Below the pieces are notes generated by a model. That model made no database searches and had not been told where the DNA came from. It was given only the letters and a program-made list of their open reading frames with translations. From Phycomyces nitens (lineage: Eukaryota > Mucoromycota > Mucoromycetes > Mucorales > Phycomycetaceae), in NCBI GenBank assembly GCA_022702545.1, contig JAHRBC010000002.1, positions 5,890,001 through 5,954,000 of the forward strand: 64,000 nt of DNA, in the 5' to 3' direction. The stretch's first letter is position 1. Each line of letters begins with the position of its first letter. The position numbers and the translations under genes are program-made. Of the stretch, positions 34,339-44,750 are shown in pieces.

Positions 34339-35792
34339 AGAGAGGTTTGGGGTTTTCACTTTCACTTTCACTTTCGCATTTCCATAAAAGGCTATTTTTC
34401 GATTTTTTAACCTCCAAGGTAGCGCAAAAAAGGGAAAATAACTGGCGTTTTAAGTACAAAATGAGAAAATAATTTGATAAATAATTGTTTCCTACAAGTT
34501 CAAAAGGCAAAAAGTATACAATAAAAGGGACAGGACACTGTGATAGTGCTCAGGTATATCTAACAGTAAAAAGAGGTAATAAAATATATATAGAAAAGAT
34601 GAATACATTTACTATATAATAATCAATTACAAACTTACTGTTTCTGAAAGGTTTGATTATAATATCTCAAGAACTGTATGCTGGATCAGCATAAATGGCA
34701 TACAGCCGCCCTCCATTGCTCCTCAAGTCAATGTTCTCCCAATGTTCACCAGTTATATCACTATCAACCAGTATACTCTGGTCATGGACAGATCCTGGGA
34801 AAGCTCCACTCAGACTGACTGTTATGTTATCTGGAGTCACTATTCCTTGATATTTTAAATCATGGTATCGCTAAATAATCAGAGAGTTTAACGATTAAAA
34901 TCCTGAAGTTTTATGTATTTATTTGGGACAGATACAACATGACCATTGTAGATACACTCCTGGTATCTGACTGGACGTACTATGCCATTCAACGTACCAT
35001 CGATGAATCCAATGACTGATTTGTAGCAAGATCCTTGATAAAAGATACATAATTAGAGATGGCACCATTATCAAGTGTCTTTTGCGAAATCAATTACTTA
35101 CCTTTTCTTTCTGTGGGATCAGAAAATCTCTCAAGCTTAAAGGGATGCAGATGGTTTTTGTTGAATCTGATCCCTTCATAGTACCGGCTCTACAGCAATT
35201 CAATCATTGAGTTGAAAACAACACTGATAGTTGTCTTGTTTATCTTAAAAAGCAGTGCCAGGTCTACCAGTCTTGAAGGATATTCCAACCTTCTAAGCAT
35301 GGTGGCAAGTGATAGGTCTCAGTGTAAAGGAAAGCTTTGGTTTGTTCCATTGCGGAAAGAAACCTGTTCAGGAAACTGCAACTCTCTTGCTATAAGCTGA
35401 AGCTCGGCATATATAAATCTAAACAATGACCTGAAAGTGTCATTTTCCAACAAAGAGATGTCTAAAGGAGTATGTCAACTATGCAATGCATACACTCTGG
35501 AATCACGATCCAAACGAACAAACAGTTCATCATCAGCCTCGTCCTGCTCCGTTATTGCATTGTGTAGGTCATGGTAGAGAATTACAGCTGCTGCCAGATA
35601 ATGAGTGGATTCCATTTTTAATAAAGTAAAATGTTTTCAATTGAAGAAAGAAAGGTATTATGCGTCTGAAGTTTGTCCTACTTTAAGCACTTTTTCTAAA
35701 GGGCGAATGTGAAGATATAAAGTGAAAATAAACAATATTGCGTCATAGTTACACGATATGTGAATGTGAAAATAAAATCCCCAAACCTCTCT
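34339..35792 (-). mobile_element. Harbinger/PIF-like transposon with inverted ends
   Basis: The ends are inverted repeats: AGAGAGGTTTGGGG at 34339-34352 and its reverse complement at 35779-35792. Each is followed inward by TTTTCAC-rich sequence. The bases just outside both ends are AAT, a possible 3-bp target duplication. Between them lies a minus-strand transposase relic. The element sits between a MITE and the 3' end of F-box gene B. Confidence 0.75.
34667..35615 (-). pseudogene. DDE superfamily (Harbinger-type) transposase pseudogene
   Basis: The minus-strand frame starts MESTHYLAAAVILYHDLHNA at 35615. Characteristic blocks are FIDGTLNGIVRPVRYQ (first DDE Asp context) and YNGHV, followed after a plausible intron by YQGIVTPDNITVSLSGAFPGSVHDQSIL (second Asp context); it ends near YADPAYSS. 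At least three in-frame stops interrupt it (in the codons after ALHS, FPLH and IELL), so it is dead unless read through. Confidence 0.75.
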
Positions 35793-35822
35793 AATATAAT
35801 TAAATAAATTTCACTTTTTATT

Positions 35823-37628
35823 TCAAATGTATGTCTTGTATTTAATACGAAAATAATGGTCCTTGATAGATTTAAACCGAAATACAAAAACACCGTATTT
35901 CAAATCCTTTTTCCAGAATCTTCTTTGCACAAAACCATATTTATCTTCTTTAATGTCTTTCCGCTCTTTTCCACGCTTCTTTCTGCGAGCAAAGTCTTTG
36001 AGATATCTCTGACAAAATTCAATATCACGTCTTCCAAGCTCCCATCCCAAGACCTTTTCTTTTCTGTTTGTTCTGTCACAGTATACATGATACCAGTTTA
36101 TCCGAAATGACTGTTGAGTTGTTTGTAGTTCATTATTGTCGTTGTCCATCTGTTCAATCATGTAGTGTTTGGGTAAGGTATTTGACTTGTATAACTCCTC
36201 GTCGGCAAAGTTAAATATAAATGTATTCAATTTTGTCATTGACATGTTGAAAATCAGTTGTCCGGTTTCATCATCAACTTTATAATCATCTTCATCGTAT
36301 TCAGTACCAATAATGGTCAGATGTTTTAGCTGCTTACAACGGAGGGATAGATAACTAAGGGCGTCGCTGTTGATGAGCGTATATCCTATCTTCAGTCTCT
36401 GTAAAGGATGTGGAGTGTATGTGTGTGTATTGGTTGAGAGAGAAAATTTGACATTGTCGACAGATAATGAACGCAAGGCTGGAAAGCACTCCAAGATATT
36501 ATCTACTTCAAATATAAGACTGCCTCCATCTATCGATAATTGGACTAGTCTTGGGCATATATCCAAAAATGTTTCTTCATGTATTTGATAATCGTCACTG
36601 CCAATAAAAAAAATCTTCAAAACCTTTAATGATTTGGAAATAGGGTGTATGCATCTGTTTACATTGCCGACTGTCCTTAAATTAAACTTATATCTTAGGT
36701 CAACATGTTCGATTTCTGCGCCAAAGTGCCCGAGTTTTTCGTAGAATATAAAACCTGCATACGGATTGCTAGCTTCAAGCATTGCAACTGCCGTTTTTAA
36801 GTAAGGAAAGAACTGGTCGAGTGTTGAAAGTAATTGAAGGTCTGCTTGGTATTGCTGATCGCTATAATCAATTGGATCATGATCGAATTCCTTAAACTCT
36901 TCTTTAATACTGAAATGTCGTAGTTTTGGGTACTTTAATGCAAAGTAGAATAACCAATGAGTGTCAACATTCTCATGAAATACTATTTTAGCCATGGTTT
37001 GTGCTGGCTCGACTGTTTTGATGCTTTCAATCTCGTCTCTTGTTATTGGCTTGAAAAGGATATCGTGCCTTAGATACTCCAATCGTGGCAGATTGTAGTG
37101 AAGAGATTCAGAGTCATTCCATGAAAAGGTAATTTGTTCGGGTGAGTCATATGGTCGGTAAAGTGTAAAATGAACAAGACTAGGCAATACTGACAGATTT
37201 GTGAATAGACTCTGCAAGGATACTGCCTCAGGTCTATAGTTCAAAGATAATTCCATATGCGTCAACGACTGCCAAGGACTCCAATAAAATTCCTCTGATA
37301 TAGCAGATATATCTGATACTGAATTATGGAATTGAAGATATCTTATTCCTGGGAAGAATCGGTGATATTTCTGAAAGTCTTTATAGTCGCTCAAGATATT
37401 ACAAAAGAATTCCACTGCCCATATACGGTGGGCATTAATCAGAAATGATCTGTTGAAAATCACTCTGTTGATATTCCTTTCGTCCTCATCAATATTCAAT
37501 TTTCCCCAATAGGCGTCTAGAAATGGTTCTGTCCAATGTTTACAGACGAGCGCACAGTCAAGTCGATCTTTTCTTTTAACAAACGTTCCAATATACGAGA
37601 GAATTTTATGTGGCAATGTTGATGCCAT
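35823..37628 (-). CDS. F-box protein, copy B (601 aa)
   Basis: Paralogue of the F-box gene at 20156-21976, colinear over the full length. The N-terminal F-box is LPHKILSYIGTFVKRKDRLDCALVCKHW. The body has the same leucine-rich segments (YLRHDILFKP, CPRLVQLSIDGG) and the same basic C-terminal block (FARRKKRGKERKD). The frame is uninterrupted despite flanking transposon decay, so the copy is probably functional or young. A CT-rich tract before the ATG (about 37635-37650) parallels the GA/CT repeat upstream of copy A. Confidence 0.85.
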   Translation of the reverse strand: MASTLPHKILSYIGTFVKRKDRLDCALVCKHWTEPFLDAYWGKLNIDEDERNINRVIFNRSFLINAHRIWAVEFFCNILSDYKDFQKYHRFFPGIRYLQFHNSVSDISAISEEFYWSPWQSLTHMELSLNYRPEAVSLQSLFTNLSVLPSLVHFTLYRPYDSPEQITFSWNDSESLHYNLPRLEYLRHDILFKPITRDEIESIKTVEPAQTMAKIVFHENVDTHWLFYFALKYPKLRHFSIKEEFKEFDHDPIDYSDQQYQADLQLLSTLDQFFPYLKTAVAMLEASNPYAGFIFYEKLGHFGAEIEHVDLRYKFNLRTVGNVNRCIHPISKSLKVLKIFFIGSDDYQIHEETFLDICPRLVQLSIDGGSLIFEVDNILECFPALRSLSVDNVKFSLSTNTHTYTPHPLQRLKIGYTLINSDALSYLSLRCKQLKHLTIIGTEYDEDDYKVDDETGQLIFNMSMTKLNTFIFNFADEELYKSNTLPKHYMIEQMDNDNNELQTTQQSFRINWYHVYCDRTNRKEKVLGWELGRRDIEFCQRYLKDFARRKKRGKERKDIKEDKYGFVQRRFWKKDLKYGVFVFRFKSIKDHYFRIKYKTYI

Positions 37629-37799
37629 TGAGATAAAGAAAGAGAGAGAAAGTAATAAAATATAATATTGAGTGCTTTTTATTCTTATTCTCTTGTCAAA
37701 CGTAGTACTATTTATTTTAAGCCACTTTATCTATATCTTCCAAGTATTCTTACTTTTACAAACCATTACTATCGAATTGCTGATGATTATATAACTGCC

Positions 37800-38640
37800 T
37801 TTGGTTTTGATATCATTTTAGCCAGCATATCTATTCTTTGACTTGAATACCAAAGCTTACCTTTATGGATATATTTAAATATTCTTGTGTACCTACATGA
37901 AACACTGTATCCACAAATAATATATACTTGGCATATTTGTAACATTATGGTTCTTACAGTTACACCCACTTGGATCCCGTACAGTTAAGAATCTTAATGT
38001 TACCTTCACTTTATCTATTATGATGGTGTTTTCCGCTTGAGAAAATATTGAATGGGCAATCGATGTGCTTGAAGAGTATTGGATAGTAGGCTTGCAGTAG
38101 AATGTCTCCAATGTCTTGGGGTTTAGATTCTACCCTGCATAGTATGATTTCCCCATGAGTAGCTTGATCCAGTTTGACAAGGTGAATAGGGGAATTGAAG
38201 CGACTTGTTTGGGATTTTCGATGAAAACCAAAAATACCGTATGGCCCAGAGGTAGATGATCCGGTAATTCAGCAGTTTTTAAAGCAAACAAACACGAGGC
38301 ATTGGAGCACTTGTGTATGGTTGGATTTAATTGAGGATGTTGCTTTGAGCATCATTGTAGCCATTCTTTATCGTACACCTGTCTGGTACCTTTACTCGTA
38401 GACCACTCAATATATTGGATACTGACTTCATTGATCAGATCGGACTTACGCCTTGTGTCGTTGATAACGTCCAACCGGCTAGGGAAACTTTCTTGAATAT
38501 ATTCATGACAATTAGGTCTTGTAGGTTAATTCTCAATATCATCAGGTACAAAAACTTACTGGACCAAATACCTATTCTTATTATTCGAAGAAGCAAAGAC
38601 TCTGGCTGTATAATCATCAATTCTTTGAGACGAAGATTTT
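37800..38640 (-). mobile_element. DIRS-type retroelement tail upstream of F-box B
   Basis: Colinear with 22150-22835. The minus strand reads SSKFLYLMILRINLQDL, then TLSNWIKLLM and LETFYCKPTIQ followed by SIAHSIFSQAENT, traces of a tyrosine-recombinase C-terminus. The reverse transcriptase and RNase H parts are absent. Homology with copy A is lost near 38560, beyond which the sequence is different. It contains stops and is inactive. Confidence 0.68.
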
Positions 38641-38695
38641 CCAAAAAAAATAGTTGCTATTGCTATTCTTTAGGCCTTTATCATCGATTAGTGAG

Positions 38696-39831
38696 CAGTA
38701 CGTTACGTGGTAAAAATTAAACATTTTATAGTCTAAAAAACTTCAAGAAAAAAGCATCACTTATTAGCACATGAAAAGGCGGAAAAAATAACGTAATTAG
38801 TATAGACATTTCAGGATGGATACAAAGGAGCTTTGTCTTTCGAAATATATAATAATATTGATTATTTATTAATACTTTGTTGGACCACCTTTGGCATCTA
38901 TCATTGCCTGGCACCTTTTATGCATACTAGAAATTAGGTCTTGCAAGTATTCATTAGGAACACGTCTTCTATCTCTTTCCAAAGCATGTCTAAGATGATA
39001 TAAACTATCAAGTTATATTTTCTGGACCTGATTATTTTGTCAATATATTCTCAAAGGTGCTCAATTGGATTGAGATCAGGGCCTTGGGCTGGTCAATTGG
39101 ATAAAGGTCTCAGCCTGTGCTGCTTCTTCCTCATCATAGTCAGCTTGCTTACATGACATCTAAAGCTATCCTCTTGTAGTTTGAAGCGTTTCCGAGTAGC
39201 TTTTTCCTTAAATCTAACAAGAAATACAAGATATCCATCTTACAAAGTCTGAATGTACTTTTTGGAATACATTTTTCCTGGCACAAATTTTAGATTTCTG
39301 GCATCCTTGTCAAAGAAACATCCCCAAGCCATTACAGAATCACCTCCAAACTTTATGGTTGGTGAGGTAAAAGTGGATAAAATACCAGTTCTGATGTAGG
39401 TGTGGAGGAAGACTTTTTCAGAACTAACATTATATGCGTTGGATCCGTCGTGATCTCCCAGATAATCTCTTTTATATAGCTCTATGTAAGATTTAGTAGT
39501 CTTTCTGTGTTCTCAATTATCTTGGGCGAGCCAATTTTTCTGTAATAATAAAGTACTCTTGTTACAACCAGCTCACTAACATTGAGCCTTCTGGCAATGT
39601 CCCATTGCTTAGTGCCATTCACAATACTCTCATGCACAATGATGGTACAGGTAACATTGTTTGTCTTTTTCTTTCTTATAAAAGAGATATCAGGCCACAA
39701 TGCAGTGTTGATGACTTTTTGATCCATTATAAATTTTGTTGATTTAAAAGAAAAAGGCAAACTGCTCCAAACTTAAAAGATTTATTGTGGTTTAAAACGT
39801 TTCTTTTATTTTTACCACTAGGTGTATACTG
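38696..39831 (-). mobile_element. Tc1/mariner element, copy B, with terminal inverted repeats
   Basis: Left end CAGTACGTTACGTGGTAAAA (38696 onward) and the reverse complement of the right end (CAGTATACACCTAGTGGTAA, from 39831 inward) are imperfect inverted repeats, giving an element of about 1.14 kb. The minus-strand transposase starts at about 39729 with MDQKVINTALWPD, has a helix-turn-helix (QWDIARRLNVSELVVTRVLYYY), then KFGGDSVMAWGCFF and NLKFVPGKM, and the C-terminal signature PDLNPIEHL near 39060-39095. Several stops interrupt it. A clean TA target duplication is not visible. Confidence 0.8.
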
Positions 39832-42800
39832 ACATTCGGTAATCGGTCGGTTGGAAAAAATTAAGTACCATGATCCCATTAGAGACATTATAATGCTAGC
39901 AAAGAAAGGCTTCAAAGTATACCTGATTGCCAAAACGATAAACTTTATCATTTTTTTTTATTTGTTAAAAAAAAAGAGATTCTACGTAGATTACCACACC
40001 GTTTAAAGGTAAATGTGTTTATTATATAAATAAACTAAAATATATATATCCAATTTAAAAGGTACAAAAGCCAACAATGCTTAATGTTCGTTACTGAATC
40101 TACCGAGGATACTATCCAGCCTCTTCTCTACTGCCTTTTGGAACTGTAATCTGGCCGCTAACCTAAACTTTGGGTACAATATCTTTGGCTTGCGCAGGAA
40201 CGGAAGAATACCAGAAAAAGTTTGCTGATCGAATTCCCAATATTACACTTTCCTCAAAATACATCAAACTTTTGTCAGTGGTAGTAGAACCACTAGAGAA
40301 ATCAAAAAAAGTACTGTGTAGGTATTGACTAATTCAAGATACAGTCAAAGTATTTAATAATATGTTTTTTTATGCTCCACTCATCATTTATTTATTTTTT
40401 AAACCGTCTTTTCATTCGTCCTAAATTAAATTTTTTATTATTTTTATCCAAAAAAGGTAAATTGGACATTTGAAAATTAATTTTGATTCGTCCAGAAAGA
40501 AAGAAAGAAAAACAACAACAACAACATTTTGTCTGAAATACAACCAGAAAATATTGTATCCTTGCAACATTAATAATATTTATCCATCAATAATATCACT
40601 ATTTAATAAACAATCCTTTTTATTTACTGGCAACCTCTTGCACTCTTTGTTGAATATAATTAATAATCGTATTCCAATACAATGACTGTTTGTTCTCTCT
40701 AGATAGACCTACATTATTCATACCTGCTGGTCCTTGTTGGCTAAACGGCCTTGTATGTTCAGATGTAGGGATTCATATGCAAACACTTTGAAAATTTAGG
40801 GTCTTTCAAAGGACAGTAAAGATTCCAATTGGTTGAAAAATATGGCAAAGCAAGTTTGGCTAGGGTTTATAGGGACGATTGAATGTTGAATATGGTATCA
40901 AGACTGCACCCTTTGAAGCAAGGACGCTTGATCTTCCCCAATCTGATCGGACCCTGCTCATCAGATTCTGCTTGCATCAGACCCACCCTGATCAATCTCC
41001 ATGTAATCATTTGTACCATGAGCAATTTAGATGCCTATATTCTTTACTGCCATTTACACTTTGTGTCTCGAATGATAAATAAACCAGAGTCAATTGGGAT
41101 TGGGTAGATACCGTCTTTTGGCTCGTCATGATCATAGAGCGCGCGAGCAGGGACAAGGCTCCCCTCGATTATTTTTAAAATGTCTCCGTGAGATGGCTAA
41201 AGAGGTTTTGGATAGTTTAAACCCCAAAAAAAGCAAGATGTATAATGACAGGAGGTATATTCAAAAAATATAATAAAAAATAAAATAAAGAGCGTCTCCT
41301 TTATATTCATCGATCTATAACCTTGTCCTTCCCCACCCATTTTTTCGCTCTCTCTCTCCATCTATCTATCTCTCTAGGAAAACAAGATGGCATTATAGAT
41401 TAATTTTTGAGGTTCTCCTTGTTTTAGATGGATTTCGTCTGGTGATGTAAATGTGATTAAATAGCTGTAGCCTTTTTGGTGTGCTCTAGAACCATTTCAA
41501 TAACATTTATGGACAGCAATCCCTGAGGCCAATGATGGATAATAAGAGGATGACAGACTCTAGATCATTGCATTGGAACCACCCCAAAAGATAAAGATTG
41601 ATGAAGATCCTGGTGGTGCAATGGACTATCGATTGCCATGCAATTGATAATGTGTGGATAATATTCATTTTTTATTAACATTCTCAAGTCATACCAGAGA
41701 GATAACCATGTCAGACCATTCCTAACCAGAATTGTGAGCATATAAAAATAATATCCAAGTACAATAGACAATCATTCTACTGTCCGTCTCAACAACCAGA
41801 TAATCATTAGTTGAGTTGTAGATTGTAAATCTAGGCAATTCCCCCAGTCAATTATTAGTAGCATTTATTACTAATAATAATAATAATAATAATAATCCTC
41901 ATCAACATGGTTTTATTTCTGTACACCCAAATTCTCCCCAAATATAAAAATATAAATATAAATATAAATATAATTATTATTCATTGAGCAAGGGACCAAT
42001 GTCTCTTGAACAATTATAGGATCAGATGGGGGTCCTCCCCCCCAAGAACCAGTGTCGTTGCTGTTGCTATTCAATTTCTCAAAGGACCACGTTTTTTTTT
42101 TTTTTTTTATTTATATATATTCTTAACCATATCATTTCAATATAATCACATTTCTACAGCCAAAAAAAGAGAAACACTTATTTTGTACTAGACATCAAGG
42201 ATTGGTAGCCTTTGTGCATGGATATTGCAATACAGACCTCTCCAAAGGGGCCGCTGTCCCTGGATCTAGCCATTGGTTACTTTTTATTTTTTGTGGGGTA
42301 GAACAAATGGTTGATAAGACTAGATAGATCTAATGGTGTTGGCGTAGAATTAAGATATTGGCGTGTAACTTACAGATCTATATCTATTGCATCGCCTAAA
42401 CTTGCAGACAATTAAATATTCTTTATGTAGATACTGGGGGGTCTTTTCTTTTTTGGTTGATTCGACTAGCTACTTGATATAAAAAGAGCATGGCTAGCCA
42501 GCTGTAATTGGTTCGTTTGGGTGGATCCAGGACTGATAGAAATCATAGACAAAGAAGCCGTACAATAAATAAATAAAAAATAAAATAAATAGAATTGAAA
42601 ATATTCCGCTCTTCCAATGTGCTAAATGTCCTTAAGTGTCCAAGGTGCCTGTCATCATGGCAACCCTAAAGTTTAAACTTTTCAAGGTTATCCCTTTCTT
42701 TATCACCCATCTCGTACACTTTCCTAAACAAGAGCAGGCTGTATGGTTTGCACCCAAATACCAAGCAGCCCTTTGTGATTGGTGACCAGTGCTCGATGCA

Positions 42801-43373
42801 CCTGCCAAGAGAGCCAATCCAGATCACAAGCCGTCCAATCTGCGGCACTTTGTGTATTTTTGGGCGGACTTTGGGGTTTTTTGTGGGGAAATACAGTTTT
42901 TATTTTTATTGAAAAAGCATCTCTTGTACGTCAATGGCTGCGTAAAAGAGGGCACCAAATTTATATATAGATATATAGAATGCTATTGTATATAGTTCAA
43001 ATATACAAAAAGCAAGAGTAGGGAGTGCTTTGGGTACGATTTACCATATCCATACCATCCTCTAATTCCTCGCCCAGACCAACATCATCATTATTATTAT
43101 TATTTTAGTTTTTAGCCCACCCCAGAAAAACCTACTAGAGTTGTTTTGTTATATCTTTTATATTGAAACACTTTTGAAAACATTGCTATTATAATCATTT
43201 CTGTTTTTTCACTGTCACAAATAGTCATCTTTTTTTTTCTCTCTTTGGTGGTGATGGTGGTGGTGGTGGGTTATAATAGTGATAATAATAAAAATAATAA
43301 TAAAAAAAAAAGTGTATTAATTTGAAACAGCCTCCACATTTAATATTATTGTTATTTATAAAGAAATTCAAAG
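39832..43373. other. Gene-poor stretch between island B and TAN1
   Basis: About 3.5 kb without a recognised gene. It contains (TAA)n near 41871-41894, (AAATAT)n near 41944-41970, poly-T near 42092-42108 and a (GGT)n tract at 43249-43268 just before TAN1. Short frames at about 40880-41100 and 42640-42980 have no family motif. One protein-like stretch is listed separately. Confidence 0.45.
40081..40225 (-). other. Orphan coding-like stretch ending in a stop
   Basis: The minus strand has a 47-residue frame of strongly protein-like composition, including LRKPKILYPKFRLAA and KAVEKRLDSILGRFS, ending at TAA 40081-40083. It reads like the C-terminus of a gene whose upstream part is lost or lies in unrecognised exons above 40225. 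Family not recognised. Confidence 0.25.
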
Positions 43374-44525
43374 ATGTCAAAGCGTCAACATGCAGGTAAC
43401 AAGGATGGCAAAAACAAGCGATCAAAGGTAGATCCCAAACTTGCACGCGGCCTGGATTGCTAACCAAAAAAAAAAAACGTCCCAAAAGAACCACATTTCT
43501 TTGCATCCCGGAATGACGGGTGTAATGATCACTTGTACTCGTGGAAAAGAGGCTGCTGCTGTCAAGGAACTCACAGACGTCTTTCACCAGGCAAGATAGA
43601 TAGACACATACATACACACTTTCTCATCACATTTTACTAACCCTCATTGCAACAGTATGCCGAAACCCTCTATCCTCCAGAAGATCCAGAGAGTGACCAG
43701 GACGATCAAGACATTGAGGCCACTATTGCAAGAGAGCTCGCTGCTCTCAAGAAACAATCAAGCTCGGGAGGAAAAAAGAGATTTGCCAATATTGCTACCG
43801 GAACCATTTGCTGTATGTTGTTGTTTATGAGAGCGCCCTGAACGCGTCTAAACTGTTTGATAGTGGCATTCATCAAGACTGCCGATCCAGTCGATCCCTG
43901 TGCATTTGTGCACCACATCTTGACAGACATGAACAAAACCCAAGTCAAGAAGACCAGATACAGTTCCCGTCTTTTGCCTGTTCAGAACACCTGCCATTCC
44001 AATCTGGCAGACATTGAGCAACTTGCTGCCAAATTGATCCAGCCAAAGTTCCATGTGCCTAATGCCGAGGGAGTGATTGAACCACGGACTGTGAGTTTGA
44101 TCTCTGCATCGAATGGAGCTCATTCTTTTCTTCTTGTTCTTAGTTTGCTGTAGTGGCTCGAATTCGCAATTGCACAAAGTTGGATCGAATGCAAGTCACC
44201 ATGAAACTTGCTGGAATTGTCGGACAACCTCATGTGGTTGATCTCACCAACCCAGAATTGACGATTATTGTCGAAGTAATTCAGGTACGGAATCAAAAAG
44301 GGTGAATGGGATTGAGTAATGATTGATTGTTAGAATGTGTGCATGATGTCCATTGTCGAGGACTTTTACCAATTGAAAAAGTACAATATCGAGAGTCTTT
44401 TGGGAGTTAATGAAGCTGGTGTGCCAAAGCCCATTAAAGAAAAGGAAACCAAACCAGACGAGTCAAAGGAACAAAGCCAAACCAAAGAAGAAGAAGTTGA
44501 AGAAAAAGAAGAAGTTGAAGCTTAA
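43374..44525 (+). CDS. TAN1: THUMP-domain tRNA acetyltransferase adaptor Tan1
   Basis: Tan1 (THUMPD1 in animals) delivers tRNA to the acetyltransferase Kre33/NAT10 for N4-acetylcytidine at position 12 of Leu and Ser tRNAs. Six exons join to 290 aa: 43374-43427, 43489-43590, 43656-43812, 43864-44090, 44144-44284 and 44334-44525. The start MSKRQHAGNK is basic. Exon 2 has the family block HPGMTGVMITCTRGKE. The THUMP domain is spread over exons 4-6 (SRLLPVQNTCHSNL, FAVVARIRNCTKLDR, TIIVEVIQ, NVCMMSIVEDFYQLKKYN). The tail is Glu/Lys-rich. The second intron begins GC (43591-43592), with the branch site TACTAAC before its acceptor. The first intron (61 nt) also has a GCTAAC branch site and is needed to bypass a stop. 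Confidence 0.92.
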
Positions 44526-44750
44526 TTAATTTCACATTAAAAAAAACCAAGACTCTTTAATTATACTGCACACACACACACACACCCCTTTTTTTTTTGC
44601 ACTACTTTATGTCCAACACACCCACCAACTTTCACCACAAATAAAATACTCAAATTGTTGTTATTTTGAAATTGTCTCTGACAAAAAACACAAGCGTAAG
44701 AATAAACGCTGGTCCTTTTTTGCTTATTTTTATTTTGGGGGTTAAAAGAC

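Noticed and set aside
24557..40496. Shared 17-mer TAATTTTGATTCGTCCA at about 24557 and 40478
   Set aside because: It lies outside the aligned duplication and in AT-rich sequence; similarity does not extend, so it may be chance or a tiny repeat fragment.
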